Assembly (NCBI GenBank): GCA_900102115.1
Contig: FNAW01000001.1
Coordinates: forward strand, 845,981-909,980
Source: Blastococcus fimeti
Lineage (GTDB): Bacteria; Actinomycetota; Actinomycetes; Mycobacteriales; Geodermatophilaceae
Direction of reading: 5' to 3'
Length of the DNA stretch: 64,000 nt
Position 1 is the stretch's first letter. Every line of letters begins with the position of its first letter. This document shows, in pieces, positions 41,873 through 48,975 of the stretch. A program made the position numbers and the translations under genes. A model generated the notes under the pieces. It was not told the origin of the DNA. It did no database searches and saw nothing but the letters and a program-made list of their open reading frames with translations.

Positions 41873-43086
41873 CAGCGGGCCAGCGCCGGCGCCGAGGCGT
41901 GCTCGGCCGGCACGTGCAGCGAGCGCTGGCTCAGCGCGACGACCACGGCGGCGCCCGCCGCGGCGACCGTCGCCACCGCCAGGGCCGCGTTCGCGCCCGG
42001 GCCGTCGGCGATCTTGCCCGACACCGAGGCACCGATCGCCACGCCCAGCGCGAGCGCGGTGCCGATCCAGGTGAAGGCCTCGGTGACGGCGGCGCGCGGC
42101 ACGAGCAGCTCGGCGAGGGTGAACGCGCTGATCAGCGAGGGCGAGACCGCGACGCCCGCGAGCACGACGAACGGGACCATCAGCCAGACGTCGCGGACCA
42201 GCAGCAGCGGGGCGCTCAGCAGGGTCAGCAGCACCAGCACCCCGGCGAGACGGTGCCGCAGCGGCAGCCGCCAGTGCACCGCGCCCCAGCCGATGCCGCT
42301 GACCATCGAGCCTGCGGCGAGCCCGGCGATGAGCACCCCGGACATCGGCTTCTCCCCCGCCTCGTCGGCGAAGGCGAGCAGCGAGACCTGCAGGGTGCCC
42401 AGGATGGTCCCGACCGCGGCGGCGACGACGAACAGCACCCGCAGCCCGTCGCAGCGCATCGCCGAGACGCTGCTGCGGTGCTCGTGCGCCGTCGGCCGCG
42501 GCTCGGTGCGTCGCTGCGCGGCGAACAGCAGGCTGCCGACGGTGGCGAGCACGAACGCGGTGACCAGGCCCGAGGTGGCGTGCCCGGTGGTGGACAGGAT
42601 CGTGACCAGCACCGGCCCGAGGACGAACACCATCTCGTCGACGACGGACTCCATGGCCATCGCCGTCGGCAGCCGGTGACTGCCCCGCAGCAGGTGGGTC
42701 CAGCGGACGCGGATCATCGAGGAGACCGGCGGGAGGCACGCGCCGGCCAGCCCGGCGGTGGCGAAGACGGCGAGCAGCGGCCAGTCCTGGCGGACGGCGA
42801 GGAGGAACGCCGTCCCGGAGGCGACGAAGATCGCGAGCACGGGCAACAGCACCCGGCGCTGGCCGTGGGCGTCGGACAGCCGGCCGATGATCGGCCCGGA
42901 CACCGCCGTCGTCACGGCCCCGACCGCGGCGACCGCGCCGCCGAGGCCGTAGGAGCCCGTCTCGGACGCCACGAGGAGCACGCAGCCCAGCCCCACCATC
43001 GAGAGGGGCAGCCGGCCGATGAACGCCGCCAGCACCATGGGCAGGGCATGCGGGGTACGCAGGACCTGCAGGTAGGGATTCGCCAC
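41872..43086 (-). CDS. MFS transporter (12 TM)
   Basis: A 404-residue major facilitator protein with 12 predicted helices. The MFS motif A-like loop after TM2 is GRLSDAHGQRRVLLPV. The central loop holds RRTEPRPTAHEHRSS. The substrate cannot be told; such genes are often labelled sugar or drug exporters. ATG at 43086. First gene of the operon with the S33 peptidase and acVLRF1. A peptide or amino-acid role would fit the operon but is not shown. Confidence 0.82.
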   Translation of the reverse strand: MANPYLQVLRTPHALPMVLAAFIGRLPLSMVGLGCVLLVASETGSYGLGGAVAAVGAVTTAVSGPIIGRLSDAHGQRRVLLPVLAIFVASGTAFLLAVRQDWPLLAVFATAGLAGACLPPVSSMIRVRWTHLLRGSHRLPTAMAMESVVDEMVFVLGPVLVTILSTTGHATSGLVTAFVLATVGSLLFAAQRRTEPRPTAHEHRSSVSAMRCDGLRVLFVVAAAVGTILGTLQVSLLAFADEAGEKPMSGVLIAGLAAGSMVSGIGWGAVHWRLPLRHRLAGVLVLLTLLSAPLLLVRDVWLMVPFVVLAGVAVSPSLISAFTLAELLVPRAAVTEAFTWIGTALALGVAIGASVSGKIADGPGANAALAVATVAAAGAAVVVALSQRSLHVPAEHASAPALAR

Positions 43087-43278
43087 GTGGGGAAGAGCCT
43101 CCGTCGAACGGGTTGCGGCTCTTCCACGCTAACCGACCCCCGGCGGCGTCACCGGTCGAGCGGGACGGCGCGCGGGAGGGTCGATCCGGCCGCCGACGCC
43201 GTTGTCGGCGGTCGGATCCCCGGCACGCTATCGCGCACGTCACATACCGTCACGCACGTCGAGGGCGCGGCTCCCCCG

Positions 43279-43800
43279 TCAGGGGCGGCCGTAGGCGGAG
43301 CCGGTCGCGGCGAGGAAGGTCTCCCAGTCGCCCGGCCCGGGCGCGTCCGCCACCTCGGCCCCGAACTTCTCCAGGTACCAGTGCCATCCCAGGGCGAAGT
43401 CCGTGACGTCGGCATCGGCGCCGAACACCTGCACGAAACGCAGCACCGTGCGGTCGCCCTCCGTGGTGAGGTCGAGGTCGACCCGCCAGGCGTCGGTGTC
43501 CTGCTGCACCCACTCGACGACCAGCCGCCGGGGCGGGTCGCACTCGACGATGCGCATCGGCTCGCCGACCGGCTGCTCCTCGTGGGTCATCGTGAAGGTG
43601 CCGGTGGCGCCCACGGCGCGCTCGCCGTCGTAGCTGCCGATCCAGCGGGCCAGCCGGTCGGGCGCGGTGAGCGCTGCCCAGACGTCGTCGATCGGGTCCG
43701 GCCACGAGCGACGGAACTCCAGCCGCTGCCGCCCGTCGTCCAGGCGTGTGACCACGCCTCGCCGTGCCCCCTGGTCCGTGCTCTCACGTCGCGCGTTCAT
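43279..43800 (-). CDS. SRPBCC/AHSA1-like protein
   Basis: A 173-residue START-fold protein of the Aha1-like (AHSA1/SRPBCC) type: LEFRRSWPDPIDDVWAALTAPDRLARWIGSYDGERAVGATGTFTM and FVQVFGADADVTDFALGWHWYLEKFGAEV are the family blocks. Genes of this kind are regularly found as ArsR-AHSA1 pairs. Its ATG (43800) overlaps the ArsR stop (ATGA). The small hydrophobic ligand is unknown. Confidence 0.87.
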   Translation of the reverse strand: MNARRESTDQGARRGVVTRLDDGRQRLEFRRSWPDPIDDVWAALTAPDRLARWIGSYDGERAVGATGTFTMTHEEQPVGEPMRIVECDPPRRLVVEWVQQDTDAWRVDLDLTTEGDRTVLRFVQVFGADADVTDFALGWHWYLEKFGAEVADAPGPGDWETFLAATGSAYGRP

Positions 43801-44144
43801 GCCGGTCCTCCGCTCCTCCGTGCCCGCCGACCGCGGGCGATCTCGGTGTCCAGTGCGTCCAGCCGGGCGGCCCAGAGGTCGCGGTAGGGCTCCAGCCAGT
43901 CGTCGAGCTCGCGCAGCGGCCGCGGGTCGAGCGCGTAGAGCCGGCGCTTCCCCTCCGCGCGCACGGTGACCAGGCCGGCCGCGCGCAGCACCCGGAGGTG
44001 CCGGCTCACCGCCGGTCTGCTCACCGGGAAGCGCTCGGCGAGCTCCCCGGCGGCCAGCTCGCCCCGCGCCAGCAGCTCGACGAGCTCCCGGCGGACCGGG
44101 TCGGCGAGGGCAGCGAGCGCGTCCACGGGACATGCGTAACACAT
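43797..44144 (-). CDS. ArsR-family transcriptional regulator
   Basis: A 115-residue winged-helix repressor: VDALAALADPVRRELVELLARGELAAGELAERFPVSRPAVSRHLRVLRAAGLVTVRAEGKRRLYALDPRPL. No Cys metal site (ELCVCDL type) is present, so it is probably not a metal sensor but a partner of the AHSA1-like protein. The ATG (44144) lies inside the spacer of a GCGTAAC/GTTACGC palindrome (44134-44153); a GTG at 44126 is an alternative start. The palindrome suggests tight autoregulation, perhaps with a leaderless mRNA. Confidence 0.88.
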   Translation of the reverse strand: MCYACPVDALAALADPVRRELVELLARGELAAGELAERFPVSRPAVSRHLRVLRAAGLVTVRAEGKRRLYALDPRPLRELDDWLEPYRDLWAARLDALDTEIARGRRARRSGGPA

Positions 44145-44153
44145 CGGTTACGC
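44134..44153. promoter_or_regulatory. ArsR operator palindrome at the start codon
   Basis: GCGTAAC (44134-44140) and GTTACGC (44147-44153) are perfect 7-base arms with a 6-base spacer, which contains the ArsR ATG. A repressor bound here would block the promoter and 5' end of arsR. Confidence 0.55.
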
Positions 44154-44198
44154 GAGAACCAGGGGTTCCACCGCCGCCGGCCGGGGCATGCGCGGAGC

Positions 44199-44351
44199 AT
44201 GACCGTCACCGATCCCGACACCCCCGACCCGCTCAACGACCCCCGCACCCTGCAGGCCGACCCGGGCGCGCTCGGCCAGGGCGAGGACCTCGCCTCGGCC
44301 GCCGACGACCCGGTCGCCGCAGGCGAGGACGAACTGGATCCCGAGCCCTGA
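44199..44351 (+). CDS. Tiny acidic disordered protein (50 aa)
   Basis: A 50-residue protein (MTVTDPDTPDPLNDPRTLQ...) dominated by Asp, Pro, Ala and Glu. GCGGAG precedes the ATG. It resembles the acidic mini-proteins at 14418, 17045 and 19655. Divergent from the ArsR gene. Not recognised. Confidence 0.5.
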   Translation: MTVTDPDTPDPLNDPRTLQADPGALGQGEDLASAADDPVAAGEDELDPEP

Positions 44352-44422
44352 CGGATGTGACGGAGCGGTCCGTCGCGGGTACCTCCGGAGCCTCTGGAGA
44401 TCGAGCATCCGAGGAGGAAGTC

Positions 44423-44665
44423 ATGGCCACCGGTGAGACCGGCTTCGAGGACGTCTTCTACGACCTGATCTCCGTGCAGTACCACTCCCTGAAAGCAGGG
44501 CACGACTACGGGCAGTACGTCCGGGACGCCGAGAACGCGGGCCTGGACGACATCGCCGCCTTCTTCCGTGAGGTGATGGAGCAGGATTCCGCGCGGGCGA
44601 AGCGGTGCCACGAGTTCCTGGGGCGGCTGCAGGGCACCGACCAGGGCGGGCCCGCTACGAGATGA
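44423..44665 (+). CDS. Small helical protein (80 aa), unknown
   Basis: An 80-residue protein with Tyr/Phe/His-rich helices (TGFEDVFYDLISVQYHSLKAGHDYGQYVRDAENAGLDDIAAFFREVMEQDSARAKRCHEFLGRL). The pattern of His/Glu/Asp in two helices resembles a half ferritin-like bundle (ExxH-like spacing EQDSARAKRCHEFL), only a suggestion. ATG with strong GAGGAGG 7 bases upstream. Confidence 0.6.
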   Translation: MATGETGFEDVFYDLISVQYHSLKAGHDYGQYVRDAENAGLDDIAAFFREVMEQDSARAKRCHEFLGRLQGTDQGGPATR

Positions 44666-44690
44666 CCGGGCCGCGGAGCACGATGTCCGT

Positions 44691-45653
44691 GTGATCCGGA
44701 CGCCGCTCACCCGCTGGTTCGACCTCACGGCGCCGGTCATCGGTGCGCCGATGGCCGGGATCTCCGGCGGTGCGCTGGCGCGCGCCGTGTCGCAGGCGGG
44801 CGGGCTCGGCATGATCGGCGTGAGCGGCCGGCACACCGCTGAGTTCGTGACGGCGGAGAGCGCCGTCGCCGGGCAGGACCGGCTGCCGTTCGGCGTCGGC
44901 CTGATGATCTGGACGCTGACCGACCGTCCGGACCTCTTCGACGCCACGGTCGCCGCGCGGCCGAGCCTGGTGTCGATGTCGTTCGGGGACCCGGCCCCCT
45001 GGATCGGGCCGCTGCACGACGCCGGGATCGCCGTCGCGGCGCAGGTGAACACCGTCTCCGACGCGCACCGAGCGCTCGAGGCGGGCGTCGACGTCCTGGT
45101 GGCCCAGGGCACGGAGGCGGGCGGGCACACCGGGCAGCGGGCGCTGCTGCCGCTGCTCACCGAGGTCCTGGCGCTCACGGACCGGCCCGTCGTCGCGGCG
45201 GGCGGGATCGCCACGGGCCGTGCGATGGCGGGGATGCTGGTCGCCGGCGCGGCCGGGGTGTGGATCGGGACGGCGCTGCTGTCGTGCACCGAGGGGCTGA
45301 ACCGAGCCCCGGCCCGGGCGCGCATCCGCGAGGCGACCGGCGACGAGACGGTGCTGACCCGGGCCTTCGACGTGGCGGAGGGCATCGCCTGGCCCGAGCG
45401 CTGGCCCGGCCGGGCGCTGGCCAACGACTTCTCCCGGGAGTGGCACGGCCGGGAGGGGGAGCTCGTGGGCGACGACGCGGCGCGCGGGCTCGTCGTCGAG
45501 GGCCGGCGCACCGGGGACCCCGCGCACGCCCCGCTCTACGCCGGGGAGGCGGTCGGGATGGTCACGACGGAACGATCGGCGACCGACGTCGTCCGCGAGC
45601 TGACCGCCGATGCCGAGGAGGCGCTGCGCTCGGGCTCAGGTCTGCTGGGCTAG
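44691..45653 (+). CDS. Nitronate monooxygenase (2-nitropropane dioxygenase family)
   Basis: A 320-residue TIM-barrel FMN enzyme. APVIGAPMAGISGGALARAVSQAGGLGMIGV is the N-terminal block. The catalytic His is in GTEAGGHTGQ, and the FMN phosphate loop is PVVAAGGIATGRAMAGMLVAGAAGVWIGTALL. It oxidises alkyl nitronates such as propionate 3-nitronate. GTG start at 44691, 25 bases after the previous gene. The stop overlaps the convergent FrnE-like gene by 4 bases. Confidence 0.88.
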   Translation: MIRTPLTRWFDLTAPVIGAPMAGISGGALARAVSQAGGLGMIGVSGRHTAEFVTAESAVAGQDRLPFGVGLMIWTLTDRPDLFDATVAARPSLVSMSFGDPAPWIGPLHDAGIAVAAQVNTVSDAHRALEAGVDVLVAQGTEAGGHTGQRALLPLLTEVLALTDRPVVAAGGIATGRAMAGMLVAGAAGVWIGTALLSCTEGLNRAPARARIREATGDETVLTRAFDVAEGIAWPERWPGRALANDFSREWHGREGELVGDDAARGLVVEGRRTGDPAHAPLYAGEAVGMVTTERSATDVVRELTADAEEALRSGSGLLG

Positions 45654-46342
45654 ACGCTGCAGCTGTCGTCGGTGCAGCCGTCGGCGGCCGGGACGGTGAT
45701 CAACGGGTTGGCGTCCGCCCACGCCCGCTCGAGGAGCTGCAGCAGCTGCTCGGCCGGCTGGGCGCCCGCGGCGCCGTACTTCCGGTCGATCACGAAGAAG
45801 GGGACGCCCCGCGCGCCCAGCTCCACGGCCGTCGCGCTGTCCTCGCTGACCGCCCAGCGGAAGCGCCGGTCGGTCAGCGCCTCGCGGATCTCGGCCTCGT
45901 CCAGGCCGACCTCGACACCCAACGGCACCAGCGACTCGACGTCGAAGACGGAGCGCTGCTCCTCGAAGTAGGCGTGCAGCAGGCGCTCCTTGAGCTCGTT
46001 GCGCTTGCCGTGCTCGGCCGCGAGGTGCAGCAGCTCGTGGGCCAGCAGCGTGTTGCCGCTGACGCCGTCGGCCAGGTGGTAGTCCAGCCCCTCGGCGGCG
46101 GCGGTCTCCTCGAGCCCGCGCATGTTCTCGCGCATCTGCTCGGCCGGGACGCCGTACTTGGCGGCCAGGGCCGGCAGCGTCGGGTGCGTCTCGCCCTCGG
46201 GGACCGTCGGGTCCAGCTGGAACGACCGCCACACGACCTCGACCTGGTCGCGGTGCGGGAAGCGCTCGAGAGCGGTCTCCAGCCGGCGCTTGCCGACGTA
46301 GCACCACGGGCAGACGACGTCGGACCACACCTCTACGCGCAT
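45650..46342 (-). CDS. FrnE-like DsbA-family oxidoreductase
   Basis: A 230-residue thioredoxin-fold protein with a helical insertion. The active site is SDVVCPWCYVGKRRLE (C11, C14). The cis-Pro loop is ARGVPFFVIDRKYGAAGAQPAEQLLQLLE. There is no signal peptide, so it is cytoplasmic, as FrnE proteins are; they act in disulfide exchange or polyketide biosynthesis. The C-terminus has two more Cys (DGCTDDSCSV), also seen in some relatives. ATG at 46342. Confidence 0.9.
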   Translation of the reverse strand: MRVEVWSDVVCPWCYVGKRRLETALERFPHRDQVEVVWRSFQLDPTVPEGETHPTLPALAAKYGVPAEQMRENMRGLEETAAAEGLDYHLADGVSGNTLLAHELLHLAAEHGKRNELKERLLHAYFEEQRSVFDVESLVPLGVEVGLDEAEIREALTDRRFRWAVSEDSATAVELGARGVPFFVIDRKYGAAGAQPAEQLLQLLERAWADANPLITVPAADGCTDDSCSV

Positions 46343-46391
46343 GCCCGGCCCAACTTCGGTGCGTCCTCGGACATTCCGGCGTCCGCCGAGG

Positions 46392-46799
46392 TCAGGAGGC
46401 GGCGACGACGACGTGGTCGCGGCCGATGCGGATGATCTCGTCCAGCCGCTCCCGAGCCTGGGCGAGCTCGGCGATCTGCCGGTCGATGCGGTCCCGTTGC
46501 TCGACGAGCAGCTCGATCATCTCCGGTGTCGCGCCGCCGGTGTGCACGCACGGCAGCAGCGCGAGCACGTCCTTGCTGGTCAGGCCGGCGGCGTAGAGCA
46601 GCTGGATGAAGTGCACCCGGCCCACGGCGTCGTCGGAGTACCTGCGCTGCCCGCTGGCGCTCCGCTCGGAGTCCAGGAGCCCCTGCTCCTCGTAGTAGCG
46701 CAGCGCCCGCACGCTCACGCCTGCCCGGGCGGCCACCTCACCGATGCGCAGCACCACTCCTCCTCCGGTGATCGGGCTCACACTTGCCTCTGACGTCAA
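46392..46799 (-). CDS. MerR-family transcriptional regulator
   Basis: A MerR regulator of up to 135 residues: LRIGEVAARAGVSVRALRYYEEQGLLDSERSASGQRRYSDDAVGRVHFIQLLYAAGLTSKDVLALLPCVHTG is the winged HTH and dimerisation helix. A single Cys (C99 in the long form) in LLPCVHTG is typical of the group that pairs with SDR genes. The GTG at 46754 (VLRIGEVAARAG) is the likelier start; the frame extends to 46799. It is divergent from the SDR gene, with a palindrome and 19-bp spaced promoter between them. Confidence 0.88.
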   Translation of the reverse strand: MTSEASVSPITGGGVVLRIGEVAARAGVSVRALRYYEEQGLLDSERSASGQRRYSDDAVGRVHFIQLLYAAGLTSKDVLALLPCVHTGGATPEMIELLVEQRDRIDRQIAELAQARERLDEIIRIGRDHVVVAAS

Positions 46800-46815
46800 C
46801 GTCAGGTCCTAGCGT
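46784..46815 (+). promoter_or_regulatory. MerR-type promoter for the SDR gene
   Basis: -35 TTGCCT (46784-46789), then 19 bases, then -10-like CTAGCGT (46809-46815). Between them lies the perfect palindrome CTGACGT-CA-ACGTCAG (46790-46805). A long 19-bp spacer with the operator inside is the hallmark of MerR-activated promoters. The SDR ATG is at 46851. Confidence 0.7.
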
Positions 46816-46850
46816 CCTCGCCGACCCGCCAGGACACAAGGAGCACGAGC

Positions 46851-47555
46851 ATGGACATCACCGGATCGGTCGCCCTCGTCACCGGCGCCAACCGCGGCCT
46901 GGGCCGCGCGTTCACCCAGAGCCTGCTGGAGCGCGGGGCGGCGAAGGTCTACGCCACCTCACGCCGTCCCGAGTTCGTCGACGTCCCGGGAGTGGAGGTG
47001 CTGCGGCTGGACGTCACCGACCCGGAGTCCATCGCCGCCGCGGCGGCGGTCGCCGGTGGCGTGACCCTGCTGGTCAACAACGCCGGCATCACGACCCGGG
47101 CCGACCTCGTCACCGGCGACCTGGCCGACGTGCGCCGGGAGATGGAGACGCACTTCTTCGGCACGCTGGGCGTCATCCGGGCGTTCGCGCCGGTGCTCGC
47201 CCGCAACGGTGGCGGCGCGATCGCCAACGTGCTCTCGGCGCTGTCGTGGTTCTCCACCCCCGGTGCCAACGCCTACGCCGCCGCCAAGGCGGCGGAGTGG
47301 AGCCTCACCAACGGCGTCCGGATCGAGCTCACCGCGCAGGGCACCTCGGTCACCGGGATCGTGCTGGGCGCCGCCGACACCGACATGATGGCCGGCTACA
47401 CCGGCCCGATGACCGCCCCGGCCGACGTCGTCCGCGCGGCGCTCGACGGCGTCCAGGCCGGCGCGTGGGAGGTGCTGGTCGACGACTGGAGCCGGGGCGT
47501 GAAGGCCGCGCTGGCTGCCGACCCGCGCGAGTTCTACGCCCCGCAGACCGCCTGA
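46851..47555 (+). CDS. Short-chain dehydrogenase/reductase (SDR)
   Basis: A 234-residue classical-type SDR. The cofactor motif is VALVTGANRGLGRAF (TGxxxGxG); LVNNAGI is the NNAG motif; the catalytic Ser lies in NVLSALSWFS and the Tyr/Lys in NAYAAAKAAEW (YxxxK). It lacks the acidic residue after strand 2 (ATSRRPE), so NADP(H) is likely preferred. Substrate unknown. It is activated from a MerR-type promoter by the divergent regulator, which suggests a role in handling a toxic or reactive compound. ATG at 46851. Confidence 0.9.
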   Translation: MDITGSVALVTGANRGLGRAFTQSLLERGAAKVYATSRRPEFVDVPGVEVLRLDVTDPESIAAAAAVAGGVTLLVNNAGITTRADLVTGDLADVRREMETHFFGTLGVIRAFAPVLARNGGGAIANVLSALSWFSTPGANAYAAAKAAEWSLTNGVRIELTAQGTSVTGIVLGAADTDMMAGYTGPMTAPADVVRAALDGVQAGAWEVLVDDWSRGVKAALAADPREFYAPQTA

Positions 47556-47563
47556 CACCGGGG

Positions 47564-47589
47564 GGCGGGGGGACGACAGTCCCCCCGCC
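47564..47589. terminator. Bidirectional hairpin between SDR and FKBP genes
   Basis: Arms GGCGGGGGGA (47564-47573) and TCCCCCCGCC (47580-47589) with a 6-base loop, between convergent stops. Confidence 0.65.
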
Positions 47590-47594
47590 TCGGC

Positions 47595-47972
47595 TCAGCG
47601 GACGCCGACGAGGTCGACGACGAAGACCAGGGTCGCGCCCGGCTTGATGACGCCACCGGCGCCGCGCTCGCCGTACGCCTTGTGCGCCGGGATGGTCAGC
47701 CGGCGGCGGCCACCGACCTTCATGCCGGCCATGCCCTCGTCCCAGCCCTGGATGACCATGCCGACGCCCAGCCGGAACTCCAGCGGGTCGCCGCGGTCCC
47801 AGGAGGCGTCGAACTGCTCGCCGCCGTCGTGGGTGACGCCCACGTAGTGGGCGCTGATCAGGTCGCCGGCCTTGGCCTCGGGGCCGTCGCCGACGACGAG
47901 GTCCTCGATCACCAGGTCGTCGGGCGCGGGCCCGGTGGGGGGCTCGACGTCCGGTCGGGTCAGCTCGGCCAC
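47595..47972 (-). CDS. FKBP-type peptidyl-prolyl isomerase
   Basis: A 125-residue single-domain FKBP: LVIEDLVVGDGPEAKAGDLISAHYVGVTHDGGEQFDASWDRGDPLEFRLGVGMVIQGWDEGMAGMKVGGRRRLTIPAHKAYGERGAGGVIKPGATLVFVVDLVGV. Active-site aromatic residues (Tyr, Phe, Trp in QGWDEG, Tyr in AYG) are present. Cytoplasmic folding helper. GTG at 47972 with GAGGAGG upstream; the frame extends to 47999 without support. Confidence 0.93.
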   Translation of the reverse strand: MAELTRPDVEPPTGPAPDDLVIEDLVVGDGPEAKAGDLISAHYVGVTHDGGEQFDASWDRGDPLEFRLGVGMVIQGWDEGMAGMKVGGRRRLTIPAHKAYGERGAGGVIKPGATLVFVVDLVGVR

Positions 47973-48051
47973 GATGCCTCCTCGGTGGCGCGCGGGCATC
48001 TCCCGGCGCCGGGACCATCCAAGCAGCGCGCCGGGCCGCCCGCCCGGGCGG

Positions 48052-48453
48052 TCACTGCACCGCGGAGGGATCCATCCACATGGTCTCCCACACGTGACCG
48101 TCCGGGTCGGTGAAGCTGGTGCCGTACATGAAGCCGTGGTCCTGCGCCGGCTGCCACGGCTTGCCGCCCGAGGCGAGGGCCCGGGCGAGCATGTCGTCGG
48201 CCTCCTCCCGGGACTCGACGGACAGCGCGTTGATCACCGTCGTCGCCCCGGCGGGGTCACCGACGGCGCCGCCCGGGACGAAATCGGCGAACCGGTCACG
48301 GGTGAGCAGCATCGCGACGATCTGGTCGCTGATCACGACCGATGCCGTCCGCTCGTCGCTGAACTGCTCGTTGAAGCCGAAGCCCAGACCGCCGTAGAAG
48401 GCCTTGGCCCGCGCCAGGTCGGTGACGGCGAGGTTGATGAAGATCATGCGCAC
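48052..48453 (-). CDS. VOC/glyoxalase-fold protein
   Basis: A 133-residue VOC protein: MIFINLAVTDLARAKAFYGGLGFGFNEQFSDERTASVVISDQIVAMLLTRDRFADF, then the second module with FMYGTSFTDPDGHVWETMWMDPSAV. It belongs to the PhnB/YaeR-like type with a GHVWE metal residue. The start is GTG 48453 or ATG 48447; the frame runs to 48498. Divergent from the next VOC gene. Substrate unknown. Confidence 0.85.
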   Translation of the reverse strand: MRMIFINLAVTDLARAKAFYGGLGFGFNEQFSDERTASVVISDQIVAMLLTRDRFADFVPGGAVGDPAGATTVINALSVESREEADDMLARALASGGKPWQPAQDHGFMYGTSFTDPDGHVWETMWMDPSAVQ

Positions 48454-48585
48454 GGGAGGTCTCCTCGTTCGGTCGGTGGCCGGCTCGGCCGATGGCACGC
48501 CCGTTCGCGTGCCGTCAGCCGGTCCGACCCGCGACGGGAGCAGAACTCATCGACCGGTGTCGGTGGCCGCCGCTAGCGTCGCGCC

Positions 48586-48975
48586 ATGATCGACCACCTG
48601 GGCCTGCAGTCCACCGACCCCGCCGCTGCCGCCGCCTTCTACGAGCGGGCCTTCGCGCCCTGCGGCGTCCGGGAGATGATGCGGTACGACACGCCGCACG
48701 GGCCGGTGATCGGGCTGGCAGGGCCGGCCGGGCAGCCACAGCTGTGGACGTCGCCGTTGGAGGGGCCCGGGAACCGGCCGGTGCACCTGGCCCTGGCCGC
48801 GCCGTCCCGCGACGCCGTCGACGCCGTGTTCGCGGCGGCGCAGGAGGCGGGCGCGGAGATCCTGCACGAGCCCCGGGAGTGGCCCGAGTACCACCCCGGC
48901 TACTACGGCGTCTTCTTCCGCGACCTCGACGGCAACAACGTCGAGGCCGTGCACCACGGGTTCCCGTCGTCCTGA
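48586..48975 (+). CDS. VOC/glyoxalase-fold protein
   Basis: A 129-residue VOC protein: MIDHLGLQSTDPAAAAAFYERAFAPCGVREMMRYDTPHGPVIGLAGPAGQPQLWTSP and PVHLALAAPSRDAVDAVFAAAQEAGAEILHEPREWPEYHPGYYGVFFRDLDGNNVEAVHHG. The H in IDHLGL, H in VHLAL and E in NNVEAVHH are at the metal-ligand positions. Its TGA overlaps the ATG of the alpha-glucosidase (TGATG), so the two may be co-translated. Confidence 0.87.
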   Translation: MIDHLGLQSTDPAAAAAFYERAFAPCGVREMMRYDTPHGPVIGLAGPAGQPQLWTSPLEGPGNRPVHLALAAPSRDAVDAVFAAAQEAGAEILHEPREWPEYHPGYYGVFFRDLDGNNVEAVHHGFPSS

